The position numbers and the translations under genes are program-made. From an uncultured Bacteroidales bacterium (GTDB lineage: Bacteria; Bacteroidota; Bacteroidia; Bacteroidales; UBA932), in contig CAJOMB010000069.1 in assembly GCA_905235615.1 (NCBI GenBank), forward strand, positions 1-14,470: 14,470 nt of DNA, written 5' to 3'. The notes under the pieces are model-generated. The model worked only from the letters and a program-made list of their open reading frames with translations. It ran no database searches and was not told the origin of the DNA. Positions 1 to 7,769 of the stretch are shown in pieces. Position 1 is the first letter of the stretch, and each line of letters opens with the position of its first letter.

Positions 1-109
1 GTGGGAAGAGAAGGCCAAGGACCTCGCCGCCCGCTTTATCAAGAACTTCCACAAGTACGAAAGCAACCGCGCCGGCAAGGCCCTCGTCAAGGCCGGTCCT
101 AAGCTGTAA
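1..109 (+). CDS. pckA: Phosphoenolpyruvate carboxykinase (ATP), C-terminal 35 residues, 5' end outside window
   Basis: Reading from base 2 gives 35 codons and a TAA at 107-109. The visible peptide contains AARFIKNFHKY and ends GKALVKAGPKL. This matches the conserved extreme C-terminus of ATP-dependent PEP carboxykinases (the E. coli enzyme ends similarly in ALVAAGPKL). The enzyme converts oxaloacetate and ATP to PEP, CO2 and ADP in the cytoplasm; in anaerobic Bacteroidetes it can also run in the carboxylating direction. No active-site residue is inside the window, so the assignment rests on the tail alone. The gene converges on the MBL-fold hydrolase gene, and the two coding regions overlap by 11 bp at their 3' ends. 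Confidence 0.85.
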   Translation, partial: WEEKAKDLAARFIKNFHKYESNRAGKALVKAGPKL

Positions 110-1004
110 TCGTGAGCCCGTCGAATGCGGGCTGTACAATAGAATTTATCTTACGTTCTGCGCAGATCTCCCTGAGTTCTGCGCAGAATTTTTCGTGGCG
201 GGGGAAGGCGTGGGAAAGGTGGGTGAGCCAGGTGTGTTCAGCGCCGATGCGTCCGGCAAGGGCGACGGCTTCGTCCAGGGAGAAGTGGGAATGGTGGGGA
301 TGATAGCTCACCGTATTGAGGGTGAGGTGTTTGAGGCCTTTCAGCTTGGCAAATTCGCTTTCCGGCAGTTCGCTCATGTCGGTGATGTAGGCAATGTCTC
401 CGAAGCGGAAGCCCAGCACGGGCATCTGATCGTGGTAGCCGCGGATGGGGATGATATCGGCCCCGTCGTGGGAGGCTTCGCGGACGGCGTTGTCGGAAGG
501 AAGCAGACTGCCGTCGGCCTGCCGGTAAAAATACCCCTTGTCATGCACCCACTCCAATTCTCCCTTGCCGTGGAGGGCTTCCACGCGGAAAGGGCGCTCG
601 TCAATGAGGTGGATGTGCCATTCGGGTGCGCCCGGGTATTTGTGCTCCGCAAAGGCGTAGGCATAGTCGTTCCGGAGGGTTTTCAGAACCCTTTCCTCGC
701 AGTAAATCTCCGCCGCCTGGCGGTCTATGTAATTGAAGGAGCGGACGTCGTCCAAGCCCCCCGTATGGTCTTTGTGGTTGTGGGTAAGGAGGATGGCGTC
801 CAAATGGCGCACGTCATGGGCCAGCATCTGTGAACGGAAGTCCGGCCCGGCATCTACCAGAATGGTCATGCCCTTGTATTCCACCAGGGCCGACGAGCGG
901 TAGCGCTTGTCTTTGCTGTCGGCCGATTGGCATACTTCGCACTGGCATCCGATGATGGGAACGCCCTGCGAAGTGCCCGTGCCCAGGAAGGTAAGCCGTG
1001 TCAT
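99..1004 (-). CDS. MBL-fold metallo-hydrolase, PhnP-like (phosphoribosyl cyclic phosphodiesterase family)
   Basis: A 301-residue protein of the metallo-beta-lactamase superfamily. The N-terminus carries LGTGTSQGVP and then a CxCxxC cluster (Cys20, Cys22, Cys25), as in PhnP-type enzymes where these cysteines bind a structural zinc. The metal site is the HxHxDH motif at His75-Asn-His77-Lys-Asp79-His80 followed by GGLDD. Further ligands are probably His191, Asp209 (in YITDM) and His262 (in THLSH). PhnP hydrolyses 5-phosphoribosyl 1,2-cyclic phosphate, but there are no phn genes here, so the substrate is unknown and could be another cyclic phosphodiester. The start overlaps the mtaB stop as ATGA, so it is the last gene of the tamB cluster and probably translationally coupled. 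Its 3' end overlaps pckA by 11 bp. The family is secure, the exact reaction is not. Confidence 0.88.
   Translation of the reverse strand: MTRLTFLGTGTSQGVPIIGCQCEVCQSADSKDKRYRSSALVEYKGMTILVDAGPDFRSQMLAHDVRHLDAILLTHNHKDHTGGLDDVRSFNYIDRQAAEIYCEERVLKTLRNDYAYAFAEHKYPGAPEWHIHLIDERPFRVEALHGKGELEWVHDKGYFYRQADGSLLPSDNAVREASHDGADIIPIRGYHDQMPVLGFRFGDIAYITDMSELPESEFAKLKGLKHLTLNTVSYHPHHSHFSLDEAVALAGRIGAEHTWLTHLSHAFPRHEKFCAELREICAERKINSIVQPAFDGLTITA
115..133. terminator. Hairpin at the pckA / MBL hydrolase convergent junction
   Basis: A perfect 6-bp stem (AGCCCG at 115-120, CGGGCT at 128-133) with a 7-nt loop lies 5 bp after the pckA stop codon. No clear T-tract follows on the plus strand. The hairpin lies inside the last codons of the opposing hydrolase gene (encoding part of its PAFDGL tail), so it may end pckA transcription while being read through as coding sequence on the other strand. 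Function is inferred from position only. Confidence 0.4.
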
Positions 1005-2236
1005 AGTATGATATCCTCCAAGGTGTTGATGCGGGCGGGGTCATAAGGCCGTTCCACCCGGATATAATTGCCGGTGTAGCCGCCCATGAGGCCGCCTTTG
1101 ACAGAACTTTCCCACAGCACCGTTTCCTTCAGTCCCTTGTGGGCTTCCACAAAGTCTTGGTGCAGCTCTTCGCAGAGGGCTTCCATGCGGGCCACCCGCT
1201 CGGTCTTTACGCTGTCCTGCACCTGGTCGGGCCATTCTGCGGCCCTTGTTCCCGGCCGACGGGAGTAGGGGAATACGTGAATGAAGGCCGGCCGGATGTG
1301 GTCTTTGAGGAAGTTATAGGTTTCCAGGAACAGTTCTTCCGTCTCTCCGGGAAGGCCCACGATGACGTCGATGCCGAAGAAGACCTTGGGCTCGCCGGGC
1401 CGTTCCAGCGCCTGCCGGATGTAATCGATGCGGGAGGCGAAGAGGGCGGTGTCATACCTTCGGCCCACTCGCCTCAGGAGGGTGTCGCTGCCGCTCTGGA
1501 GCGGAATGTGGAAATGTCGCTGGAATTTGGTGCCGGAGGCAATCCAGTCCACGATTCCCGGTGTAATCAGATTGGGTTCGATGGAAGAAATCCGGTAGCG
1601 CTCAATGCCCTCCACCCCGTTCAGTGCCTTCAGCAGGTCCAGGAAAGACTCGCCGGTGGTCCGGCCGAAGTCTCCGGTATTCACGCCCGTGAGCACCACT
1701 TCCTTCACGCCTTCCGCCGCAATGTGCTCTGCCATCTTCACCACTTCGCAGATGGCCAGGTTCCGGCTCCGGCCCCGGGCATACGGTACAGTGCAATAGG
1801 CGCAGAAATTGTCGCAGCCGTCCTGCACCTTCAGGAAGCTTCGTGTACGTTCCTCGCCGGAGGAGTATGCCCCGAAGGTCGTAACAGATTCTTCGCTGCG
1901 CTCAGAATGACAGATTGTGCCGACAATCCGTGATTTTTCATTGGCGCCGAAGACCTTCCAGACGCCGTCTATGGACAGAAGCTGGTCTTTGCGGAGCTCC
2001 GCGTAACAGCCGGTGACTACGATGCGGGCATCGGGGGCGGTTTTGTGGGCCCGGCGAATCAGGTTCCGGGACTTCTTTTCGGCCGTTTCGGTGACGGCGC
2101 AGGTGTTCACCAAATAGACATCGGCCTGCTCCGTCCAGGGAACTATCGTCCAGCCGACGGCGAGGAAACCTCGCTCATAGGTGGCGGTCTCCGCATAATT
2201 GAGCTTGCAGCCCAGGGTGGTGAAAGCTATTTTCAT
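1001..2236 (-). CDS. mtaB: tRNA (N6-threonylcarbamoyl-A37) C2-methylthiotransferase MtaB, with repeat-derived insertion
   Basis: A 411-residue radical-SAM methylthiotransferase. The N-terminal MTTase domain has LGCKLN with Cys10, then Cys46 (NTCAVT) and Cys77 (TGCYAE), the ligands of the auxiliary Fe-S cluster. The radical-SAM motif is CxxxCxxC at Cys141, Cys145 and Cys148, followed by VPYARGRSR. A short TRAM-like tail ends the protein. The CKLN and TCAVT signatures favour MtaB over MiaB or RimO. It turns t6A37 of ANN-decoding tRNAs into ms2t6A. Residues 109-117 (CHSERSEES) come from an interspersed repeat inserted in frame in the linker before the radical-SAM domain, where an insertion may be tolerated. 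The upstream gene ends 16 bp before the start and its stop codon also lies in repeat sequence; the MBL gene follows with a 4-bp overlap. Its partner gene tsaD is in the same locus. Confidence 0.93.
   Translation of the reverse strand: MKIAFTTLGCKLNYAETATYERGFLAVGWTIVPWTEQADVYLVNTCAVTETAEKKSRNLIRRAHKTAPDARIVVTGCYAELRKDQLLSIDGVWKVFGANEKSRIVGTICHSERSEESVTTFGAYSSGEERTRSFLKVQDGCDNFCAYCTVPYARGRSRNLAICEVVKMAEHIAAEGVKEVVLTGVNTGDFGRTTGESFLDLLKALNGVEGIERYRISSIEPNLITPGIVDWIASGTKFQRHFHIPLQSGSDTLLRRVGRRYDTALFASRIDYIRQALERPGEPKVFFGIDVIVGLPGETEELFLETYNFLKDHIRPAFIHVFPYSRRPGTRAAEWPDQVQDSVKTERVARMEALCEELHQDFVEAHKGLKETVLWESSVKGGLMGGYTGNYIRVERPYDPARINTLEDIIL
1887..1913. repeat. Interspersed repeat (TTCGCT..GCTCAGAATGAC type) inside mtaB
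   Basis: The 27-bp stretch shares its core with the repeat at 2238-2262: GATTCTTCGCT, then GCGCTCAGAATGAC, differing from the other copy by G versus T in the middle. On the mtaB coding strand it reads in frame as CHSERSEES, a peptide I recognise as the translation of a repeat found in many environmental Bacteroidetes and other genomes. It adds no stop codon and keeps the reading frame. Confidence 0.85.
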
Positions 2237-2237
2237 A

Positions 2238-2286
2238 GATTCTTCGCTTCGCTCAGAATGACAAATGTTCGCTCAGAATGACAAAT
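2238..2286. repeat. Interspersed repeat with 20-bp tandem partial duplication at the methyltransferase / mtaB junction
   Basis: A full copy at 2238-2262 (GATTCTTCGCTTCGCTCAGAATGAC) is followed by a second partial copy. The unit TTCGCTCAGAATGACAAAT occurs at 2248-2266 and again at 2268-2286, a 20-bp period. The block supplies the last residues and the TGA stop (2253-2255) of the RsmI-like gene and fills the entire 16-bp spacer before the mtaB ATG (2234-2236). No clear Shine-Dalgarno sequence is visible within it. Confidence 0.85.
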
Positions 2287-2975
2287 ACACAGGGGCGCTT
2301 GCCGATGGTGACGGGCTTTTCCTTCCACCGGGCCACCGTGCGGGTTTGGATAAACTGGTCCGGGCAGGTGATGTTGGCGGCAATGCACAGACGCGTGTTG
2401 CCGTTCAAGACGTCCAGTATATCGGCCAGGAGGGAATCGTTGCGGTAGGGCGTCTCGATAAGAATCTGCGTCTGGTGTTGGGCCGATGAACGTTTCTCCA
2501 GCGTGCGGAGCGCCGCCCTCCGCTCCTCCGTCTTGGCGGGGATGTAGCCCACGAAGGCGAAGGACTGCCCGTTGAGGCCGGAGGCCATGAGGGCCAGCAT
2601 CAGGGACGAAGGTCCCACCAAGGGAATCACCTCGATGCCATGCCGATGGCAAAGGGCTACCAGCAGGGCACCCGGATCGGCCACGGCGGGAAGGCCCGCC
2701 TCGGAGAGCAGACCTACATTCCGGCCGCCGTCGAACAGGCGGGCGAAGGCTTCCACATCGGGCGGCTTGGTGTGCTCGTTGAGCTCGTGGAACTCCAGGG
2801 TGTCTATTTTCCCCTTGAGACCGGCGGCGGATAGGAAGCGCCGGGCCGTCCGGAGTTCCTCCACCACGAAGCAGCTGAGGGTGGGAATCACTTCCAGCAC
2901 GGAGGAGGGAAGCACCTGCGCGGGGTCTCCCTCCCCTAAGGGAGTGGGGATGAGATAGAGTTTACCGGGATTCAT
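2253..2975 (-). CDS. RsmI-like SAM-dependent methyltransferase (tetrapyrrole methylase fold)
   Basis: A 240-residue protein of the RsmI (COG0313) family. Visible signatures, in order, are LYLIPTPLGE at the N-terminus, GLLSEAGLPAVADPG (counterpart of SDAGTPxISDPG), VGPSSLMLALMASGLNGQSF and ILIETPYRN. RsmI 2'-O-methylates C1402 of 16S rRNA; this shorter Bacteroidetes paralogue may have another RNA target. I chose the ATG at 2973-2975 because family members begin close to LYLIP and an AAGGAA-type ribosome site lies about 12 bases upstream; an upstream ATG at 3015-3017 would add 14 residues of no family resemblance. The chosen start overlaps the tamB stop by 14 bp. The family usually ends near CIFLL; here CVFVI continues as LSEHLSF, encoded by the interspersed repeat, which also provides the stop codon. 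Confidence 0.87.
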   Translation of the reverse strand: MNPGKLYLIPTPLGEGDPAQVLPSSVLEVIPTLSCFVVEELRTARRFLSAAGLKGKIDTLEFHELNEHTKPPDVEAFARLFDGGRNVGLLSEAGLPAVADPGALLVALCHRHGIEVIPLVGPSSLMLALMASGLNGQSFAFVGYIPAKTEERRAALRTLEKRSSAQHQTQILIETPYRNDSLLADILDVLNGNTRLCIAANITCPDQFIQTRTVARWKEKPVTIGKRPCVFVILSEHLSF

Positions 2976-5900
2976 CGATATGGGCTTTTCCTTGGGTGTC
3001 AATTTGTAATACAACATTGTTGACTGGCCTCAGGGCCGTTTCCCGGGCATATTCTTCCCGAGCGGCCCGGGAGCTGAAGAGATAGCGGAACAGCTCCTGG
3101 AAGCTGTTGAAGTCCAGCTGGTAGGAGAAACCGCCGCCGTTGCGCTGGCTGTTGTCGAGGAAGGCGGAGAGCTGGTCGGCCGATCGGCTGAAGCCCTTCA
3201 GGCGCAGGGAACCGCTGCGATTCAGCTTTACTTCGATGTTGATGTCTCCCGCCACCTCGTTGGTGGTGATGCCGGAGAGCATCTGGCGGTTGCCCACCGT
3301 GCCGTTCACGATAACCCGGTTGTTGAACAGCTGGGTGCTCAGGGCCACGTCAAAGAGGTTTCCGCCGGCCTGGGTGGCCTTGTAGTTCAGGCCCAGGTCC
3401 AAGGGAATGTTCAGTTTCTGGAAAATGTTGTTAAGCTGGCCGGACATGATACTGGACACGTTGGAGAACAGCACGTCTCCGCCGCCCACGCTGATTCCGG
3501 ACTCTTCCGAAGGGAGGAAGTTGCCGGCCACCAGCAGGTAGATGAACTGCTTCTGAATTTTGTCCTCTGTATTGAAGGCCGCCTCCACCTGGGCCTGTAC
3601 GGTGGGGTTCAGGTCCGGGATGTCCACGGAGAAGCCCAGCTCCGGATTCCGGAGCTTGCCTGATATGTGGATGCCGCAGTTCACCGTCCGGCGGGTAGTG
3701 GCGCTTTCATCGGCCGTGAGGTTGTACAGGCTGGCCTTGGTGACGTACAGGCCGTTTACGTTGAGGTCTGTATTCATCACTTCTCCGTTGAAGCGGACGG
3801 AACTGCCGTCCTGAATCACGAAGTCCCGGCTCACCAGGTTCATGGCGGAGAAGTGGAAGTTGCCGGAGGTGAGGGTATAGTCTCCGTTCAGGGTGAAGAC
3901 TCCCTGACGGGCCCGGCTTTCGATGTCTATGGTGCCCCGGCCCACACCGCTCAGGGAACTCTCATTGTCCACGTCAATGTACGCCTGAGCCTCGGGAGTG
4001 GCATGGACGCGGAGCTTTACAATCAGGTCCGCTTCCTGTTTCTGCTCCTTGGGGCGGCTCATCAGCAGGGTGTAAGGGTCCTGCTCCTGGAGCGAGGCGG
4101 GGTCCTTGAAGGTGAGGAACTCCCGCGATTTCTCCCCGGTAGAGGAGCCTAACGGGATGTGGATGTCTCCCTGCCGGGTGGTGGCCTCGATGTCCAGCAG
4201 CAGCTGCGAGGTAATGGTCCCCGTCACGTTCACCTTTCCGTCGCCGTACAGGTTTCCGTAAAAGCTGCTTTCCGGGGCGGGTGCCATGTTGAGTACGTGC
4301 ATGTCACGGAAGTCCACGTGCACGTCCACGCCGAAGTTCGTGAAGTCGTTGAAGAGGAAACTTCCCTCCACCTTGCCGCTGCCGCTCTCTCCGTCCTCTA
4401 TGGTAAGGGAGGTGAAATGCAGGCCCTCGTTGTCCAGGGCCAGGCCTCCGTTGAGTTGGTAAGGAACCTGGGTGAAGTCCAGCACTATCTGTCCGTTTTG
4501 CACTTGGAGGTCCTTGCTGCTTGCATGAAGGTCTCCGAATCGGCCGTCCAGGTTCACCTCTCCGCTCAGTTCTCCCATGAACTCGGAGAACAGGCCTTCC
4601 AGGAAGGGCTGGGCATATTGGAGGTCGGCCTTGTCCAACAGAGCCCGTACCCCCACTTCGTCGGTGGAGGGGTTCACGAAGGCATCGGCCTGCAGGGTGC
4701 TCTGGCCATTCAGGTCATTGCTGACAGACGCTATGTACCGGCCGCTTTCCGCGTCCCACCGGCTGTCGATCTGCAATACGCCCACCGGCTTGCCGGAGAC
4801 GTAGGTGGAATCGGCCCGGATGGAGGCGATAAGGCCGGGCGTGGGTTGCAGAGGGGAGATGAGGGTGGCCTGTCCCGTGGAGAAACCGGCCAGCCTGGGC
4901 ACTCCGCCCGTGAAGTTGTTCACGAGGGCCAGGTCAAACTGGTTCATGCTCACCCTCAGGGTGTCCGTCCGTTCTCCGCTGAGACCGCCGTCTATGAGGA
5001 TGGACTGGCGTCCGTGCTGCACCGTCAGCTGTTCCACGCTCACCTCGCCCTTCCGGTAGCGGATATCCCCGGAATGCAGGTCCCAGGTCTTTCCGTCAAA
5101 AGTGAAGGCCGACGGCAGCACCCTTCCCAGCATGGTCAGGGCGTTGTCTTCCCGCAGGAGGTCCACCCTGGCGGCCAGGTTGGCTTTCCGCATGTCTTCG
5201 GCCGGGTTGTCGAAGAGGTAACGAAGGTCTATGTGGTTGTCGTCGGCCTGGATATCGATGCGGTTGTCCTTCAGCTGCATGTCTCCCAGCTCTACGATGC
5301 CGCCCGTGAGGGAGGCCGTGACGGCGCTTCCTTTGTTGTCCAAGGCCAGCTTGAGGTCTTTGATATAGCGGTTGTAAAGGGCCAGGCGGCCGGAGTTCAG
5401 GGTGGTTTCCAGTTCCCCGTCCTCGCTGATGCTGATGCGGGCCTGTGTCTTGTTCTCCACATACAGGCCGGGCTTGAGGAAGGTGAGGATGTCCTGCGCC
5501 TGAAGGATGCTCAGGTCCAGCACGTAGCGGGAAGAGGTAGGGGCGGGTTCCACGTGCTCTCCTACGAGGGCGGGCAGCTCCGTGGAAACAATCCTTTCCT
5601 TGAGGTCGTTTACAAAACGGAGGATGGACTCCGTGCCCTCGAAACGGGCGGTGAGGAAGGGGGAATCGGCCTCCATGTTATGTATGTCTCCGTTCCGACG
5701 GGTGTTGAGCTGCAGGTCTCCGGGCTTCCTGGTCCCCTCTGCGCTCATGAGCGTGAGGTCCTTGAGCCGGACCACGCCGTCCAGGTCGTCGTTCTCTTTC
5801 TTCGTGAGGTCGGACTCTACCCGGAAGCTCAGGGCCGCCAATTTCCGGGGATCCAGGTGGATGGCGGAGAGGTTGGCATGCTGCATGTCCAGATTGAAGC

Positions 5901-7527
5901 GGAAGAGCTGCTCCTTCTGCTCTCCCAGATCCACCCTTCCGTCAAAGCTGAAATGCAGGTTGGGGTCTTCGGAGACCAGCTGGCCGTCAAAGTTTTCTCC
6001 GATATAGGTGAATTGGGCCGATATCCCGGAATAGTCATATCCCAGGGCCTGCAGGCGGCTCACCCGGAGGGTGTCCATCTTTACGTCCATCCCCCCGCGG
6101 TCCTTGAAGACCGCGTCTAAGCGCGTACGCATGGAAAGGGGCCCCAGGGCCTCCACTCCCAGCACCTTTCCCAGGTGGAGGTCGCTTGTGACAAGGTTTC
6201 CGCCAAGCTCCATGTCCTGCACTTCGCTTATGACGTTTTTCAGGTATACATCGGCCACAACGTCGCCTATCCCGGAGGTGAAGGCCCCCTGGATGTTGAG
6301 GGCGTTCATGGGGCCTTCCAGCCGGCCCGCGAAGTTCAGGCGTTCCCCGGGGGCGAAGCGGGAGAGGTCCAGCTTGGAGGTGGGTGCCCAGGTCTCCACG
6401 AAACGTCCCAGCCCCTTGAGGTCGAAGGAGGCCTCGCGGATGTCTAAGGAGAAGGTGCTCTCTTCCACGTTGGCAATGTCCCGGATGCGGCCGCTGGTAA
6501 AGACGCGCACGTCGTTGTCCATGTCTTCCACCAGGACATTCTCCAGTCCCAGACTGTTCACCGTGCCCCTGACCTTCCCTTTCAGGAAGCCGCGGAAACG
6601 GATGTCCTTGAGGCCGGCGAAGTGGGAGAGGGTTCCGGCCATGTCCAACCAGGAGCCGTCCTTTATGACGCCGTCCAGCACAATGCGGTCGATGAATTCC
6701 GCATAGTCGTAAATGGGCCCTTCCATGGCAAAATACTCCATGTTCACGGAACTGAAGCCGTCGTTTATCCGTACGTCCTCAAGATATACCAGGCCTTCTC
6801 CCACCTTTACGCTGCGGGCCGATACTTCCTGTCCGTGGAAGCCGGTTTCCTGCTCCGTCAGGCTTAGCTTGACATTTTCCGCCGTAATGTGGTTGTCCGC
6901 TATCCGGAGGTTGTGGATATGGCCTTCATCCAGGACGGTCTTGAGATTGTTCCAGTCTATGACGCCTTCTTCCACGGGGGCTTCGGCATTCATTTCCAGC
7001 GCCGGAATGTTCACCATCTTGAACCCTACGTTCTCTATCTCTACCTGTCTGGCGCTAAGGATATTGCCCCACTGATAGACCGGTTCTTCCTCTTTCCCGG
7101 ATTCCAGCCGGAAGATGCGCTCCAGGTTGGTGACGGGTTTGTCCGGCCTTCCGGGGGCAGGTTCCGTGATCAGGTTGAAGCCGCCTCCCTGCAGCCTCAA
7201 GCGGCTGATATGCGCCTCCTTTCCGGTAAGAAGCCCCCTCAGCGTGAATTTTACGGCAAGGTTCTGCACATACAGGAGGGTGTCCATGCCGGGGGCGCGG
7301 GGCTCCTTGTCCAGCACCAGCAAATCTTCTATCAGGAGGGCTTCAAAAGGGCGGATGGAGATATTCCCCAGCGTGATTTCCGCGTCCGTGTTTTCCTGGA
7401 GGGAGGCGAAAATCCGTTTGCCGACAGCCGTCTGCACCGCCGGGGACTGGATGGCCACCAGTCCCGCCAGCAGCAGAACCACCAGCAGTCCCAATATCCA
7501 GGCGGCTATTTTTACACCACGGCGCAT
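2962..7527 (-). CDS. tamB: TamB-family translocation and assembly module protein (DUF490)
   Basis: A 1521-residue protein with one N-terminal membrane anchor (about residues 6-27, hydrophobic IAAWILGLLVVLLLAGLVAI). A long, beta-rich, repetitive periplasmic body follows, full of alternating xLxVxL strands, starting with an AsmA-like region (FASLQENTDAEITLGNISI). The C-terminal TamB/DUF490 domain covers roughly residues 1080-1490, with QVEAAFNTEDKIQKQFIYLLVAGNFLP and the ALSTQLFNNRVIVNGTVGNRQ segment. TamB proteins span the periplasm, work with a BamA-family barrel and are implicated in outer-membrane protein assembly or lipid transport. Length suits the Bacteroidetes family. It is the first gene of the minus-strand cluster and is divergent from tsaD, an arrangement common in Bacteroidales. 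A TAAATTTG -7 element ends only 7 bases upstream of the ATG, so the mRNA may be leaderless. No internal stop or frameshift is seen. Confidence 0.92.
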   Translation of the reverse strand: MRRGVKIAAWILGLLVVLLLAGLVAIQSPAVQTAVGKRIFASLQENTDAEITLGNISIRPFEALLIEDLLVLDKEPRAPGMDTLLYVQNLAVKFTLRGLLTGKEAHISRLRLQGGGFNLITEPAPGRPDKPVTNLERIFRLESGKEEEPVYQWGNILSARQVEIENVGFKMVNIPALEMNAEAPVEEGVIDWNNLKTVLDEGHIHNLRIADNHITAENVKLSLTEQETGFHGQEVSARSVKVGEGLVYLEDVRINDGFSSVNMEYFAMEGPIYDYAEFIDRIVLDGVIKDGSWLDMAGTLSHFAGLKDIRFRGFLKGKVRGTVNSLGLENVLVEDMDNDVRVFTSGRIRDIANVEESTFSLDIREASFDLKGLGRFVETWAPTSKLDLSRFAPGERLNFAGRLEGPMNALNIQGAFTSGIGDVVADVYLKNVISEVQDMELGGNLVTSDLHLGKVLGVEALGPLSMRTRLDAVFKDRGGMDVKMDTLRVSRLQALGYDYSGISAQFTYIGENFDGQLVSEDPNLHFSFDGRVDLGEQKEQLFRFNLDMQHANLSAIHLDPRKLAALSFRVESDLTKKENDDLDGVVRLKDLTLMSAEGTRKPGDLQLNTRRNGDIHNMEADSPFLTARFEGTESILRFVNDLKERIVSTELPALVGEHVEPAPTSSRYVLDLSILQAQDILTFLKPGLYVENKTQARISISEDGELETTLNSGRLALYNRYIKDLKLALDNKGSAVTASLTGGIVELGDMQLKDNRIDIQADDNHIDLRYLFDNPAEDMRKANLAARVDLLREDNALTMLGRVLPSAFTFDGKTWDLHSGDIRYRKGEVSVEQLTVQHGRQSILIDGGLSGERTDTLRVSMNQFDLALVNNFTGGVPRLAGFSTGQATLISPLQPTPGLIASIRADSTYVSGKPVGVLQIDSRWDAESGRYIASVSNDLNGQSTLQADAFVNPSTDEVGVRALLDKADLQYAQPFLEGLFSEFMGELSGEVNLDGRFGDLHASSKDLQVQNGQIVLDFTQVPYQLNGGLALDNEGLHFTSLTIEDGESGSGKVEGSFLFNDFTNFGVDVHVDFRDMHVLNMAPAPESSFYGNLYGDGKVNVTGTITSQLLLDIEATTRQGDIHIPLGSSTGEKSREFLTFKDPASLQEQDPYTLLMSRPKEQKQEADLIVKLRVHATPEAQAYIDVDNESSLSGVGRGTIDIESRARQGVFTLNGDYTLTSGNFHFSAMNLVSRDFVIQDGSSVRFNGEVMNTDLNVNGLYVTKASLYNLTADESATTRRTVNCGIHISGKLRNPELGFSVDIPDLNPTVQAQVEAAFNTEDKIQKQFIYLLVAGNFLPSEESGISVGGGDVLFSNVSSIMSGQLNNIFQKLNIPLDLGLNYKATQAGGNLFDVALSTQLFNNRVIVNGTVGNRQMLSGITTNEVAGDINIEVKLNRSGSLRLKGFSRSADQLSAFLDNSQRNGGGFSYQLDFNSFQELFRYLFSSRAAREEYARETALRPVNNVVLQIDTQGKAHIDESR

Positions 7528-7534
7528 AATTCCA

Positions 7535-7542
7535 CAAATTTA
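7535..7542 (-). promoter_or_regulatory. Bacteroidetes -7 promoter element for tamB
   Basis: On the minus strand the sequence reads TAAATTTG, matching TAnnTTTG, then GTGGAATT up to the tamB ATG (last base of the -7 at 7535, start codon at 7527). A start site 5-7 bases after the -7 element would fall at or next to the ATG, predicting an almost leaderless transcript. No good TTTG -33 element is seen at the usual spacing; that position is occupied by AT-rich sequence and the edge of the inverted-repeat element. Confidence 0.5.
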
Positions 7543-7554
7543 AAATTTATTTAA

Positions 7555-7572
7555 GTTTCGCCTTTGCGAAAC
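7555..7572. repeat. Terminal palindrome, tamB side
   Basis: GTTTCGC (7555-7561) and GCGAAAC (7566-7572) form a perfect 7-bp inverted repeat around CTTT. Its core TTTCGC..TGCGAAA is shared with the palindrome at 7752-7769. It lies 12 bases upstream of the tamB -7 element, where a repressor or polymerase contact could be affected. Confidence 0.75.
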
Positions 7573-7751
7573 ACCTTATTTCGGAGGCCTTTGGCCGACA
7601 GCCTTTTCCCTCACCGGGGGAGGGAAAACGGGAAAAGGGAGGGGTAGCGTAAGCATTTTTATTTATACTCCCACGTTACCCTCTCCACCAAACCTCCTCC
7701 CCTCGGGGAAGGAGGCTTGCCATCGCCCTTGCAGGGCTCCAAGTTGGGTAT

Positions 7752-7769
7752 CTTTCGCACTTGCGAAAG
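7752..7769. repeat. Terminal palindrome, tsaD side
   Basis: CTTTCGCA (7752-7759) and TGCGAAAG (7762-7769) form a perfect 8-bp inverted repeat with a 2-nt centre. It lies 25 bases upstream of the tsaD -7 element and forms the right end of the large inverted-repeat element. It could be a protein-binding site or simply a repeat terminus. Confidence 0.75.

Larger units (their letters stand above)
7555..7769. repeat. ~215 bp imperfect inverted-repeat element between tamB and tsaD
   Basis: This fills most of the 296-bp gene-free stretch 7528-7823. The left arm (7555-7650) and the reverse complement of the right arm (7673-7769) share, in the same order: a terminal palindrome TTTCGC-nnn-TGCGAAA, a GGAG(G)CC..GG(G)C hairpin, a CCC-rich/GGGG-rich hairpin, and an inner end GGAG(A)GGGTARCGT. 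The centre (7651-7672) is a 22-nt AT-rich spacer. Sub-hairpins include 7604-7628 (9-bp arms TTTTCCCTC/GAGGGAAAA), 7693-7715 (CCTCC..CCCC/GGGG..GGAGG) and 7725-7737 (GCCCT/AGGGC). It encodes no protein. It resembles composite palindromic repeats or MITE-like elements. The direct repeat CAAATTTA lies outside both ends (7535-7542 and 7775-7782), perhaps a target-site duplication. Confidence 0.7.

Noticed and set aside
2931..2944. Small palindrome CTCCC..GGGAG at the start of the RsmI-like gene
   Set aside because: It encodes the expected N-terminal TPLGEG of the family and has only a 5-bp stem, so it is explained by coding sequence rather than another inserted repeat.
4159..6120. A very long plus-strand open frame (653 codons) opposite tamB
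   Set aside because: It is antisense to a convincing tamB. Its translation is low-complexity (V, G, H, L, Q rich) with no recognisable domain, and GC-rich codon use on the minus strand commonly leaves such mirror frames open.
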